Shown here: positions 1-11,510 of the stretch, piece after piece
How positions within the stretch are numbered: position 1 is the stretch's first letter
Layout: each line of letters begins with the position of its first letter
DNA from: Peromyscus leucopus
Taxonomy: Eukaryota; Chordata; Mammalia; Rodentia; Cricetidae
DNA: 64,000 nucleotides
Assembly: GCF_004664715.2 (NCBI RefSeq)
Contig: NC_051086.1
Span: forward strand, 73,001,486 to 73,065,485
Direction of reading: 5' to 3'
Program-made: the position numbers and the translations under genes
Notes under the pieces: model-generated
What the model saw: only the letters and a program-made list of their open reading frames with translations
Databases searched by the model: none
Told to the model about the DNA's origin: nothing

Positions 1-540
1 TGTATAACTACAGATTCTACTAGAGGAGGTAGGCATGGTTGATTGGCCTTCAGCCTGCTTCTCTGACTGATAATAGCGCTCTAGTTACAACAGGAGACAT
101 GGAAGGATCTTGAGCAATTCAGGTTTGAATCATGGTTCAGCTGTGTACCAGTGATGTGGCCTCCAAAAAGGCTTCACCTGAATTCCAGTTCAAAGTCTGG
201 TCTCTGTAATTATGCCTCTTATGTTAACAGCTCCCCTGTCAGTCAAAGAGATCAAGCTGACTGTGTCAAGTTTTTAGGTTAATGCCCTGAATAGAATGAG
301 TCTTACAAAGGTTGTGTCTGATGGTGATGATGCTACAGATGATAATGACAGTGATGCTGACCCACAAGGCAATAGGGAGGACGAAGGACTGCTGTGAGGG
401 TAAGGAGAGACACTGCACAGTAAACCCCAAGTATCACCTGATTCATAATTGGTCTTGGGTGAAAGGTTGTTATAACATTTGAAAACTAGAAACACATAAA
501 TGAGAAAGCACAAACTCATAACCTAGGTATCTACTGTTAA

Positions 541-550
541 ATGTGTGTGT

Positions 551-594
<44 letters not shown>

Positions 595-868
595 ACATAT
601 GTATGTGTGCATGTGGAGGCCAGAAATAAAACTTGGGTGGCTTCCTTAGTTGCTATCCATCTTGGTTTTAAAGACAGGGTCTGTCACTGAGCCTGGAATT
701 TTCTAGGCAGCCCGAAGTGCCTTCTGTTTCTGTACCATCCCCAGCATTGGGATTACAAGTGTGTACCACCACACCTGGCTTTTTTACTGTGGGTTTTGGG
801 GATCAAACTCAGGTCCTCTTACTTGTGTGGTTAGCACTTTACCAAGTCAGCCATCTCTCCAGCCCATG
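541..868 (-). repeat. B4-type SINE with GT microsatellite tail
   Basis: On the minus strand it starts GGGCTGGAGAGATGGCTGAC (tRNA-like head), then GTTTGATCCCCAAAACC, a B1-like middle (GGTGGTACACACTTGTAATC) and ends in a (CA)n tail, which is the GT run at 541-588 on the + strand. Confidence 0.75.
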
Positions 869-2335
869 TTAAGTTTTGATAGTGATCTAGTCACATCCTA
901 GTTATTATAGGTGAACTAATGGTGAGATGAGTGACTCCCTACATCTTCTATCATTATTTTACATAAAAACTGTACTGTAGGATTTTTTTTATACATTTCT
1001 ACACAATATGTTTTTTAAACAAATTATTTTTAAGTGATTGATCATATTTAGCTCTTTAATATAGATAGTGAATATATCATACTTTACCATTACACAAATA
1101 TTGGGTATTTGTTTTCTTTGCTACACATGATATTTAGCTACTATTAATTACTGATGCAGTGTACATTTTGTGTATAGTTGTTTATCTCATCTCTGTTTCT
1201 CCCAAGATGTAAATTGAGGTAAAGGAAATGGCTATCCATAAGGCATTTGAATAAGCTCCAAGTTGAGTTCCAGAAATGATTAAGCAGTTCTCACTCTCCC
1301 AAGATGCACATGACAGTACTCTTGACTATAACATTAATGACTTTTTAAAAGGATGAAAGTAGAGCCCAGAGCACTGGGCTCATTGTAAAGAGCAGCCTAC
1401 TCTCTTGCATGTCTGGAGTTGTTTGTTCTGGTTAATTAAATTTTCTGTTTAACAAGGAACTATAACAAACATACCAGGCATACATTATTAATCTTCAAAT
1501 GATTGCAAGACATCTTTGCTGGGTTTCTCTGCCACTACTAAAAAGATGTTGTGTTGGTTGGGCAGTGACTGTTAATAAAAAAGCTTTTCTCTTGGCAGAA
1601 TGTCAGATAAAGCAAAAGGGGTTTGATTTCATTCTCATAGGAGATCAATGTGATGTGTCCACTGTAGGTGAGGAAAGGAGAAAAGGGCTAAGATGGATTG
1701 CATACTCTGGGCTGGCCACTCTCATGGTGTCCTCTCCATCCCTGAAAAGTCCTGTGACGTGAAATGATTTAGACCCATTCTACAGATGTTGAATTGAGGT
1801 TGAGAGTTTCGGTAACCTTTGAAGGCTACAACTAAAAGACGTCACTCTCAGGAAACTTGTGATTTCAGATGCCTTCTTCTCTACCCTGAGTTGCCTTCCT
1901 GTGAGCATTTCTGCAGAGCGATCATCATTCTATAGCCCAGCTGCTGCTGTGAGAAGCTGATGAGGGGGGATGGAGTAGTTGAGCATGTTGCCATCCTGGA
2001 AGTAGCTACCACCTACTAGAGGGAGAGGCACATGCTGGCGTCGTGGTCTGAGCTGGTCCCCATCCTTTCATGTTGTAAGCTGAGACTTGAACAAAATACT
2101 GTTGGCCCTGCAAAGAATTGAAATAGGAAACTGCATCAGGCATTAGAATTCATCATATTCACATTTGAAGGACTCTCTTACTTTCTTGATTTCAGAATTA
2201 GAATATCATAGTTTTTTTTTTTTCTGACTCCCTATGCCCCTAAATCGTAGGTAACTTCCTTCCATCTTTCTATCTGCATACCTACCTATTTACCGATTAT
2301 ATATACAAACTTACACATACAAAAATTGTTTTATA

Positions 2336-2890
2336 CATACATATATATTTGTTTGTATAAAGTCAATTTTTTCATATAATATATTCTGATCACAGTTTCC
2401 CCTCCCTGAGCTCCCCCCAGATCCTTCCCACCTTGCCACCTACTCAACATGCTTTTTTGTTTTCTCTCTTTAGAAAACCAACAGGCAAACAAAGAAGCCA
2501 AAATAAAAAATAAAATAAACAAAAATAGAAAAAACAAAAAAGCCCAAGAGACAGACAGACTCCCCCCCCCCCGCCCCGCCTCAAACCACATTTTCTACAA
2601 CCCACAAGGTTCTGCTAGGTTTACCAACAACAGCAAGCTCCCCCCCTCACCTTTTCCCACTTTTCCCCCTCCCTAGAGGCAACCAGCCTCAGCTGGTCAA
2701 GTTACTGTAAAGAATGAACAAGCCACTTGGCAGACTAGCGTGCATGAAGGCAGACCTCATTCTGTTAGTGCCTGCATAGTACTTCACTATTGAGCAGGTG
2801 CCTCCGTTTTTTTTTCAGCCAGTCCTTCATGGGTGGATTCTGGGACTCTTTCCATTTTGTGCCACAATAAATATTGCTTCTATGAACATC
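2336..2890 (-). mobile_element. L1 3' end fragment
   Basis: On the + strand, ATAATATATTCTGATCACAG followed by CCCCAGATCCTTCCCACC-type sequence and a long A-rich run is the reverse complement of an Lx-like 3' UTR; it parallels 44960-45080. From 2700 to 2890, ATAAATATTGCTTCTATGAA is the reverse complement of the region near the end of ORF2. It is truncated and rearranged. Confidence 0.65.
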
Positions 2891-4642
2891 CTTCACTCAG
2901 CTGTTCAAGCACGAAGAAAATCAGCTTTCTGATGTGACTTCATTTCAAAGCCACTATTAAAAGAATGGCCCATTTTCTTTAACATCTTTTTATAGCATTA
3001 AGAATTAAGGAGTTGATTTTTGCTTACAGATAATCCTTTAAAATGTTTGAAATGGTTTTAATGTTTGCTTTGAGGTTTCTTTTCTTCTGTTTTTTTTTTC
3101 TTATTTTATTTTTTCCCTGTGAAACCAAAGGGGTGTTAGAAAAGCCAATATTGGGTGAGTGATTGCTTGCTGTAAGTGTAAAATAGCATTTGCATTAAAA
3201 AAAAATCTTTGTGGAGATTTTGCTAGGATTTCAATGATATTACCTTACCATATGATGAAGTTAACACTTTTTTTTCTAGCATTGAAAATTGGGTTTTATG
3301 CACTCAAGGTTATAGGGATGGCCTAGATCTCTAAATTCACTTCCAGGCATTTATATGCTCAGGATAATGTCTGCATCGCTATTATTGGATGGCGCAGTGG
3401 AAAAAACCTCATCCCTAGAGAAGCTAGTTTAGATGTCAGAGAACCTCTCTGTGGAGAGTTTTCCATTTTTATCATGATATCACTCTTTCTTTTAAGCAAT
3501 GGAAATTCCCTGGGGTTCCTCCTGGCCCCTTTCCACCATGCGAGCCAGAGTGTGGGAGCCAGCCTTCTGCTGATAGCATCTCTGGGGCCACCCACTCCGG
3601 GGGCTTTGTTTGCTCTGGTAATCCACAGTTCTGGCCTCTGGTGTAGACATGCGATTAGGACTAAAAGTCAGGATTCTTGGTGGCGACCAAACCACCAAGA
3701 ATTCTCTTAGAATAAACTGGATGCCGTTGGTTGATGGCAGCTTTTTAATGCTGGGTTTCAGGATTATACGCTGCAGATAACTGTTTTAATTGGCTAACCC
3801 CTAAGAAAATAACAGAAATATCTCTCTGCTCCTCCCATATGAGAATCTTAAGGTATTAATTATTTGAATTGTATTTTAAAAGTTTTAGGTTACTCTTAAA
3901 AGATCTTGATTTAAAATAATATATATTTTTTTATCTTCTGAATTGTAATTGTTTGAGGCAATGTAGTTTCCTCAGTCTGAGCAGATTTGCTAGGTGTTTT
4001 TATTTTTTTGCATTTTTGGATGCTCATTTGTGGTTCAAAATAAATAATTAATATTTGAGTTTAGATTGGTAAACAAATAAACATGGCTAGTTCTAGCTTT
4101 TCATTCGCAGTTAAAGTTAGTTTATGTTACATAGAGATTGTACTTTTGCCATACCTAGTTTCTTTTCTGTAGTAGCAGATTTAGGCAGTTTTTTTTTTTT
4201 TTTCCTTTTTAATCAGGGGAAAAGGATTTCTCTCAGGAAATTGTGTGACTCCAATTGATGACTGATCTCAATGAGGCAGTGGGGGTGAGGGCTAGATGAG
4301 GCTGTTATTTTTACCATCAGGCTGGGAGTCAAAATTGGATCTCTCAGAGCCTTTGATCCCCTGCAGATTAGACTGTGATCCAGAAGGCAGAGGCTTTCAA
4401 GGCTCACACGAGGCCAGTCCCTTTCTGATCTCTGAGAACATGGCAGTTTACAAAGTGGTTCATGCTGTCTGCCTCGCCTTTTGTGAGACTCAGATTATGG
4501 ATACCAGACATATCACACTTAACGAATGGCAGTTGTTGCCAGAGGCCCGGGTGTTGGCTGTTGCCTGGAGAGTAGCATTTGCTACCAGCATCCCTGTGCA
4601 GAAGGCGGCAGGGCCGGGCACCTCTCTCAGGAGGACACTTAC

Positions 4643-4740
4643 CGTGGTGAGGCCTGCGATGGTGCACCTCAGGGTCTGCAGGTTGTCCATGAGGATCTCC
4701 CCGGCCAAAGGGGAAAAGTCTTTAGACTTGCTCCATTCCA
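4643..4740 (-). CDS. Ankfn1: Ankfn1 internal exon: middle of the FN3 domain
   Basis: The acceptor is CCCCTGCAG, with the first exon base at 4740. The donor is ACG|GTAAGT, with the last base at 4643. The exon is 98 nt: two bases completing a codon plus 32 codons, ending in phase 0. The first full residues are EWSKSKDFSPLAGEILMDNL, followed by QTLRCTIAGLTT. With Val from the exon junction this continues VVTRYK into VEWSKSKDFSP, as in an FN3 C strand. TLRCTIAGLTT matches the E strand leading to the usual L-x-P/T-G-x-x-Y turn, so the Tyr strand and the end of the domain must be in the next exon, below position 1. A good GT-AAGT donor and a coding frame without stops support it. An ORF on the opposite strand across this exon is a shadow. 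Confidence 0.87.
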
Positions 4741-5688
4741 CTGCAGGGGGTGGGGGTGGGGAGGATATGAAAGACTCAGTTACATGACAAGCAGTGCTGC
4801 AGGAAACAGCTTCCACCCTGCTCCTGGCCCCACATCCTCGGATAGCTCTCAGTCCTCCTTGGATGTCAAGTCACTTTCCAAATTCATGTTTTACTTTTTG
4901 TTTGTTTGTTTTTGTTTTTTTTTAAAGAGAAAAATAAATCAATCCTCATTTAGATACCTTATAAGTTTTTAAAATCTTGATAGGTACAATTTATATCAGT
5001 ATGCATGCATTTTGTGACTTTCTTAATGTGAGATGTAATGTATATTAAACATGCATTGGTTAATGATAGGAATGTGTTCTGAGAAATTCATTATCAGATA
5101 ATTTCCTTGTAAGAATACTGTAGACCGTACTTACACAACCCTAAGTCAGTATGATGCACTCAGCCCTAGGCATTTGGTTTATTTTTTATTGAAATGTCTA
5201 TAGGGTGAAAGAACCTAAGTTTTGTCCATGAGACTATTGCTATATGAAGACACCATGTCTGTGTACACACAAACATACGGGTACATTGTAGATAATAGGT
5301 CATTGAACATGGCAGTCCAATATATAAGTTACTGAATATGAGAACCAAAGGGTCCATTAGGATACTAACCTCCTAAGCCTGACTTGGCCTCATTTTAATG
5401 AAAAAGCATTTTCAAAGGCTGGGTTACATTTGCATCTCAAATGAAGACACTTCTGCTCATTTCCTCTTTATCATCCAATGCCGGCTCCTGAAAACACCCT
5501 CTTCCTACAGTGCCTCATACACTAACCTCTTCTACTTTCCTCTCTGAACCTTCTCCCAGACTTCCTCAGGAGCTTCTGCGGGATCTGGGGTCTGTGGCTG
5601 ACCTGTCCAGTGCTCTTCTCTGACATCCCCAAGTAGTTGTTCATTCACACTCTCCTCACCCAAATCCCATACTCCCATTGTACTATGT
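4741..5688. other. intron stretch, nothing recognised
   Basis: AT-rich sequence with a T-rich patch near 4889-4925 and pyrimidine-rich sequence at 5450-5640. No repeat, RNA or gene identified. Confidence 0.5.
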
Positions 5689-6162
5689 AGATGAATTTCT
5701 AAACAGTCTTATTAAATAAGAAACACAGAGCCAAACACAGGGGTGAACGCTGTAGAGATCAGAGAAATAGGAATAGCCATCAATTAACCTTAGCTCACCA
5801 CGCCGCTGTAGCTTCCCAAGGGAACCGAACCTCTTCCTGTCTAACCTGCACTTTTATTGCCTTGCTGTTTTGCCTTCTCATTGACTCTTAGCCCAGCTAC
5901 CTCACTTCCTTGTCATTGCTTGTCTATACAGACCTCCAGGTCTCTATGGTTGGTACTGGAATTAAAGGCATGAGTCATCATGCTTGGCTGTGTCCTTGAA
6001 CGCAGAGACTCTGCCTGCCATGTGATCGGATTAAGGGTGTGTGCTACCACCACCTGACTTTTGTTTATGGCTGGCTATCTATGTTCTCTGACCTCCAGGC
6101 AAACTTTATTAACATACAAGTAAAATATCACCACATTTCAGTACAAATAAAATATTACCACA
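5689..6162 (-). mobile_element. composite cricetid repeat, LTR-like, with B1-like cores
   Basis: On the minus strand it begins TGTGGTAATATTTTATTTGT, includes TTAATAAAGTTTGCCTGGAG, two B1-like 'GGTGGTAGCACACACC/GCCTTTAATTCC' blocks, and ends TTTCTTATTTAATAAGACTG near its far end. It is flanked on both sides by GTACTATG, a probable 8-bp target duplication. I know this sequence type as common in hamster and deer-mouse genomes but cannot name it. Confidence 0.55.
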
Positions 6163-6163
6163 G

Positions 6164-6317
6164 TACTATGTGACTGTATCCTTTCATAGCATCTTTTACT
6201 GGTCCCAACCTCCCATTGTACTATGTGACTGTATCCTTTCATAGTTAACATCTTCCACTGGTCCCAACCTCCTATTGTACTATGTGATCATATCCTTTCA
6301 CAGCATACTTCACTGGT
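6164..6317 (+). repeat. three-copy imperfect tandem repeat (55-59 bp unit)
   Basis: Units starting TACTATGTGACTGTATCCTT occur at 6164, 6219 and 6278 (the third diverged). Each is followed by a CATCTTNNACTGG-type segment. A further partial match (CCCATTGTACTATG) lies at about 5675, on the other side of the composite repeat. Confidence 0.8.
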
Positions 6318-6986
6318 TTTATAGGCCATGGTCAGGAAATGAATTGGATATCACAGGTAGGAGCATCTTACATAACTGTTTACATACAGGAAAGACAAAA
6401 AGCAAGCTGCACCACCTTAGGAGCTGAAGTCACATGGAAAACCTCTTGACAACAAGTCAGAAACATGAAGATTTATGATATATTCTCTATGACACCTTAA
6501 TCTTTGGCAGTTAAGTCAAAGTGGATCTCAGTTTGCTGCCCTGTGGATCATCCATCTCTGGTTTTGGAACTGCAGTCTCTATCCCCTGCCTCACCTCTTG
6601 GTTTCCTGCAAGTTCAGCTTGCTTTCTTCACCCTCTAGGCATCACTGTCCTAAATTTTCTAGAGCTCCCATAATTGGTTGCAGCCCCGACATGGGACACG
6701 CAGCCATCTCTGGCTTCTCCTAGTTTTCGCAGTCTTCCTTTTTCTGAGCTGCACCTCAGCTGGGTTTCTCCCATCCTTTTGACTGCCTCTGATAAGATTC
6801 TCCCTGGTTCCCTCTTTTCTCCTTTTCAGTTGATGCTGTGTTCTTGGGGTGGGGTGGGGGGATCGCTGGGACCTTTTCTTTCACTCTGTGCTTGCTACTG
6901 ATGCTGGCCTTCTCTTCTGCGGCTTTGTGGGTCTTGAAAGCGGGACTCTAGGTCTGGCCTCTCTTCTGCGCTTTAGGGTCCTCTGC

Positions 6987-7326
6987 TGTGGATATCGCTC
7001 TATATAAATAAAACGCTGATGGCCAGTGACCAGACAGGAAGTATAGGCGGGACAAGGAGAGAGGAGAATTGGGGAAACAGGAAGAAGGAGGGAGAGACAC
7101 TGCAGCCACCACCAGGACAAGCAACATGTAAAGACGCTGGTAAGCCACCAGCCACGTGGCAAGGTATAGATTTATAAAAATGGGTTAATTTAAGATAAAA
7201 GAACAGTTAGCAAGAAGCCTGCCATGACCATACAGTTTATAAGTAATATAAGCGTCTGAGTGATTATTTTATAAGTGGATTGTGGAACTGCGGGGCTTGG
7301 GGAACCTGGAGAGAAGCCCTCCATCA
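6987..7326 (+). mobile_element. solo LTR-like repeat, copy 1
   Basis: It starts TGTGGATATCGCTC and ends CCATCA (TG...CA). It contains AATAAAACGCTGATGGCCAG, GGAAGTATAGGCGGGAC and ATGGGTTAATTTAAGATA. It shares this order with copies at 9026 and 51547, fitting a cricetid ERVK-type LTR. No internal viral coding region is attached, so it is a solo LTR. No clean target duplication was found. Confidence 0.6.
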
Positions 7327-7689
7327 AGAGTCCTCCTTTAAATCTCCCCATGAGCATCTCTGCTTTGTCTGACTTCTCCCTAAGCACGTCTTTGCCAAGA
7401 GTATTTTCTCAATGTTAACAATGGGCATTTCCATCTATCCAACTCTCAAACCCAAGTCTCTGAGCATCCTTGCCTTGTCTTTCTCCTACTTCCTTATAAC
7501 CGATTGATCACTAAGCACAGAATTTCCACTTACAAAATGTCTCCTGCCATCTCCCCATTTCTCCTCCCATTATAATGATCCTGGAACCAAAACGACAAGC
7601 ATCAACACCCAGGAGTTTCCTAACTAGGTTTTCCACTTGGCTCTTATTCATTATTCATATTCATTATTATTATGTCATTATTCACTCTT

Positions 7690-7850
7690 CCTCCTCAAAT
7701 CTCTTCATTGTGTCCAGTTGCTTTGGGAATACAATGAAATCTTGAAAAGGCATTCAAGGATCTTCATATCTGGCCCCAGCCAGGACTACTGTCCTTGTCC
7801 CTTGCTGTGGGCAGGAAGAAGGGCTTTCTGCTGTATACATCTGTCTAACT
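7690..7850 (+). repeat. possible L2-like fragment
   Basis: ATCTTCATATCTGGCCCCAG followed by pyrimidine-rich sequence is suggestive of L2 only. The rest of 7327-8334 shows nothing recognisable. Confidence 0.3.
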
Positions 7851-8334
7851 GATCACTCTGTGTACTTTACTCTTTGTGACATTTTGTCTTTCAACCTTTG
7901 CTTGGTGGAATGCTGATGAGCCTACGAGACTCAACAAAGTCAACTCTGGAGTCCTCGGACATAATTAACTAAATACCCCTGATTTGTGTTCCCAGCATAC
8001 TTTGTTAACATTTAACACTGTATTATGTTTTATGGTGTGTAGCTTTTTCCCTTGTTGATTGTGAGAAACCTGAGAAGTATCCCTTATTATTTCCCTCCCT
8101 GGTACTAAGTATAGATTTTGCTATTTGTGTATGTATACGCCCCTCCCCCCATAGTACTTTCTACAGAATAGTGATATTTTTCTTCAATGTAAATCTTTCC
8201 CCATCTCCTGTCTTTGAACCTCTCAGACATGTTATAAAATGTAATTAGAATCAAATGATTAAGATTATATATCAACTCCCAAGTCATGCCTTCATTGCCT
8301 CAACTTACATACCCTAAAACCTATAAACATATAT

Positions 8335-8474
8335 TTTATTTGTTTGAGGTGGAGTCTCATTTTGTTGCCCAAGCTGGCCTGGAGCTTCCTATGTAGCCTA
8401 GACAGGTCTTCAACTCATGATGGCCCTCCTACCTCAGCCTTCTCATTGCAGGTGTGAGTCACCATATCTGGCTC
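8335..8474 (-). repeat. old B1-type (PB1-like) SINE
   Basis: GGAGTCTCATTTTGTTGCCC, AAGCTGGCCTGGAGCTTCC and GTGTGAGTCACCATATCTGG on + are a diverged reverse complement of B1. Confidence 0.75.
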
Positions 8475-8691
8475 ACATATGTACTTTAAAGATGTATAGA
8501 TTTTTTTTTTCCCAAAATGTTTTATTCTTGTGAGCTACTAGCTCTTAAAGAGACAGAGTCTCTTGAAGTGCAGTTGAGGGGACTTTGTTATCAGAGTGGA
8601 ATAGCACACTGAACTGAAGACAAACAGTAGCAGGTTAACAAAATAATGAGGTCATTAGCATTATTCCAAGCCAAAGCAAGTAGCAGAGGCT

Positions 8692-8888
8692 GCAGAGACA
8701 CTGCTCAGTTGAGAGCACTGGCTGCTTTTACAGAGCTCCTGGGTTTGGTTCCTAGCACTCACATGACAGCTAATAACTGCCCATAACTCCAGTTCTGATG
8801 TCTATCAGGCATGCATGTGATGCACATACATACACACATACAGGCACTCACACGTACAGATGAAATAAAAATAAAAAAAATCTCTAAA
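8692..8888 (+). repeat. B2/B3-type SINE
   Basis: CACTGCTCAGTTGAGAGCAC, TTCCTAGCACTCACATGACA, ATAACTCCAGTTCTGATG and GATGAAATAAAAATAAAAAA follow the tRNA-derived B3 layout. Confidence 0.8.
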
Positions 8889-8967
8889 AGGCAGCAAATA
8901 TACAAATACATCTAGAAAGAACAACATGTAGGGGAACACTCTAGGAACAAAAGTATCCTTGCTATAG

Positions 8968-9582
8968 TAATATAATGCTACGACCCTTTAATACAGTTCC
9001 TCATGTTGTGGTCTCCCCCCAAAACTGTTGCAGGATATTTGATCACACTGTGTGAAGTTGTCTCTGTTTTACCTCACCTGCCTGGGGCATCTTCTGATTG
9101 GTTTAATAAAGAGATGAATGGATGAATGGCCAGTAGCTAGGCAGGAGAGGATAGGTGGGACTTCTGGGGAGAGAGGGGAACTCAGGGGAAGAATCTGAGA
9201 GTTGGGAGATTTGCCATCCAGACACAGAGGAAGTTGGACCTAAGGTACCGAGGAGAGGTAATGAGCCACATGATAGAATATAGATTAATATAAACAGGTT
9301 AATTTAAGTTTTAAGAGCTAGTTGGGAACAAGCCTAAGCTAAGGCCAAGCTTTCATAATTACTAAAAAGTCTCGTGTCTTTATTTGGGAACTGGCCGTCC
9401 AAAGAATATCTGACTATACTCAACCATAAAATTATTTCCATTGCTATTTTATAATTATAACTTCGCCACTGTTATGAATTGTAATGTAAATATCTGTGTT
9501 TTCTAATAGTCTTAGGTGACCCCCGTGAAAGGGTCATTTGATGCCCACGAGTTATGATCCACAGATTGAGAACCGCTGCTCC
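8968..9582 (-). mobile_element. URR1-like hAT-Charlie fossil, interrupted by an LTR
   Basis: Left part 8968-9025: CGACCCTTTAATACAGTTCC. Right part 9419-9582: CAACCATAAAATTATTTCCA, GTGACCCCCGTGAAAGGGTC and GATTGAGAACCGCTG, a hAT terminal inverted repeat. The two halves make one non-autonomous rodent DNA transposon with the LTR at 9026-9418 inserted in it. Confidence 0.75.
9026..9418 (+). mobile_element. solo LTR-like repeat, copy 2, nested in a hAT fossil
   Basis: It begins TGTTGCAGGATATTTG and contains TCTTCTGATTGGTTTAATAA, CCAGTAGCTAGGCAGGAGAG, AGGTTAATTTAAGTTTTAAG and TCTCGTGTCTTTATTTGGGA. This is the same layout as copy 1 but a diverged subfamily. It interrupts the URR1-like element at 8968-9582. 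No internal genes are present. Confidence 0.6.
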
Positions 9583-10300
9583 AATTCCTGCTGCATTGAC
9601 GAGACATCTCCACCTGCCCTTTTGTTCTTTGGTCCTTGGGATTCCTTCCGAGTCTCTGGCAGCCAAGTCCCAAGCATCACAATCATGCAGCCCCGAGAAG
9701 CTGTTGAAGGAAGACCGAACCCTGATACCCCTCAGACCTGTATGAGTCATTGGCCCAATTTCAGGAAAAGCTGTCTCTTTTCTACTCTCTGATGCAGAGC
9801 AGGAGAAACAACAATCTGAGGATCCAGATCACACTGGCATACAGTATGCAATGGTGGGACAATGGCCTCCTGAATTTCATTGCAAAATGGGACCCCCTCA
9901 AAGGGACCCACATTGAGACAGACCTGTGTCAACAGTGGGCAGTGTCAGCAGGACAGCCATCTGTCAGCGGCACCGGGAGTGTGTAGAAACTTCAGATCAA
10001 AAACTCCTGTCACCCAAGATTCCAAATAATGGGGGACACTCTTCTCTAAATCCTGATCCACAGGATGAAGACCCCAGCATGGATACCCAAGCTGAAGTTT
10101 TCCAGGGAAGGGCTGGGACTCTGGTCTAACAATTCAGATGACAGCCTCACATCAAAGGAAGGGTTTGGAAATATAACAGAGTTTTTGGCAGGCGATTAAT
10201 GAGACTTTACTCAAAGATACAATGCTTAAGATTTCTGAAGAAACCACTATTTTTGTCTGAATAAAAAGTATTTATACTCTATTGAAATGTGCTTTATGAA
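9583..10300 (+). pseudogene. candidate processed pseudogene of an unidentified mRNA
   Basis: Just after a hAT fossil, this block looks like transcript sequence: proline- and glutamine-rich, coding-like segments move between frames. One frame reads SDAEQEKQQSEDPDHTGIQY then VGQWPPEFHCKMGPPQRDPH; after a frame change, IPNNGGHSSLNPDPQDEDPS. An AATAAA lies near 10260 in an AT-rich 3' stretch. No long A-tail or target duplication is visible, and I do not recognise the parent gene. It could also be an unannotated old repeat. Confidence 0.3.
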
Positions 10301-11149
10301 AACATGTTTCAGAAGAACATGAGGCCTGGCTTCTTGACAGACCAAACAAAACCAAAGGCAGGTTTGTGAGGAGGTGGGTTCTGCTTTGGGAGTTACTACC
10401 AGGTCCCAGGGTCCCACCCAGTGTCTGATTAGATCCCGTGACTCATCGGAGCTTCATAGGTGAAGGAGTTTGAGAAAAAGAATTCATATCAGAGGGAAAA
10501 CATTTTTTTCCTTTTGGGATAACCAGTCGGTTCCAGGCTACCAACTGCGTTTCTCCTCCATGTACTTCTTTGAGTGGGGAGTGGGGGTGGTGTGGGGTGG
10601 GTGGGGTTGTTTGTGGGGGGGGGTGGGAGGCAGTGGCTCTTTTTGGCCTGAAGCTACAGGAAAACGGAAGTCGCTTCTGATCAGCTGAAGAAGAAGGGGA
10701 GAATCGTGAGCAGGCATTGCCTTGAGAGCAACAGGGGATTTTAGGAAGGCAGCCAACATGCTCCCTCTGAAAAGTTCCTTGCAGGTGGTTTAAAGACTTC
10801 ATAGGACAGTCCTGAGAAAATGGCATATGAGCCTTCCCTAAATCCCCGAAGGACTAGAGTGGTATAGATGAACTTTAAAACCAGATAAGCTATATAATTT
10901 GAAGATAAAGATCATAGATACTGTCTCTGTTTAGTTTGGGAAACAGAAACAGGGTTAAACCATGCAGTCCCTCATAACAACTAAAAACAAGCATGGAAAG
11001 GTGTCTGTGCTCCTTAAAGTCAGGCTTCGGGGCAGAACTGTGATTAACCATATTTATATCAGGTAACTACAGCCATTTCAAATGGCAAGCTTTGTGATTT
11101 TAACACAGATTTTATTTTTACCCAGGATTCAAAAGCATTGATTCATTTT
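10301..11149. other. intron stretch with one G-rich tract
   Basis: Apart from the G tract at 10570-10632, no element was recognised. The 127-codon minus frame across 10443-10826 is a by-product of the C-rich complement of that tract. Confidence 0.5.
10570..10632 (+). repeat. G-rich tract with quadruplex potential
   Basis: Many runs of three to nine G separated by short T/TG/A spacers. It lies on the strand opposite the gene's RNA, so it would form in DNA, not in Ankfn1 pre-mRNA. Confidence 0.8.
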
Positions 11150-11510
11150 GGGCAGTGTATGGTTTGAGTACAGTTTGTCCTGGCCATGTTGAACTTGGTC
11201 TCCAGGGTACCAGTGCTGGGAGGCAGGAGTGCCCTTGAGAGATGGTTTGATTGTTAGGAGGAATTAATGTCACTCTCACTGGAGTGCTTAATTACCTGGT
11301 TAGTTACCATAAGAATGGGTTATCTCAAAACAAGGCAGTCCAGCTGTTTTGTTTCCTCATATATTCCTGCTTTCAGGCATGAGTTGAAGAAGCATGATGC
11401 TCTCATTAGTATCATGTACCTGGACTTTCCAGCTTCCGGAACCATGACCCCCGGTACACACCTCTTTCTCAGATATTTTGTTCTAGCATCAGAAAATGAA
11501 CTAAGACAGG
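11150..11510 (+). repeat. MaLR-like LTR fragment
   Basis: Layout 'GTTGAACTTGGTCTCCAGGG... GGGAGGCAGGAG... GAGGAATTAATGTCACTCTC... GCATGATGCTCTC... GAACTAAGACAG' resembles ERVL-MaLR LTRs. It is strongly diverged. Confidence 0.45.

Larger units (their letters stand above)
1..4642 (-). other. Ankfn1: Ankfn1 downstream intron, partial
   Basis: This begins with the GTAAGT donor next to the exon at 4643 and runs off the left end. It contains a B4-type SINE (541-868) and an L1 tail (2336-2890). Stretches 1-540, 901-2330 and 2891-4642 are AT-rich with no gene, RNA or clear repeat that I could recognise. No FN3 continuation exon (Tyr strand) was found on the minus strand here. Confidence 0.7.

Noticed and set aside
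4296..4972. Long + frames (163 and 148 codons) over the 4643-4740 exon
   Set aside because: They are antisense shadows of the real minus-strand FN3 exon and its flanks.
6164..6317. CRISPR-like array
   Set aside because: Three imperfect 55-59-bp tandem units in a mammalian intron; no spacers.
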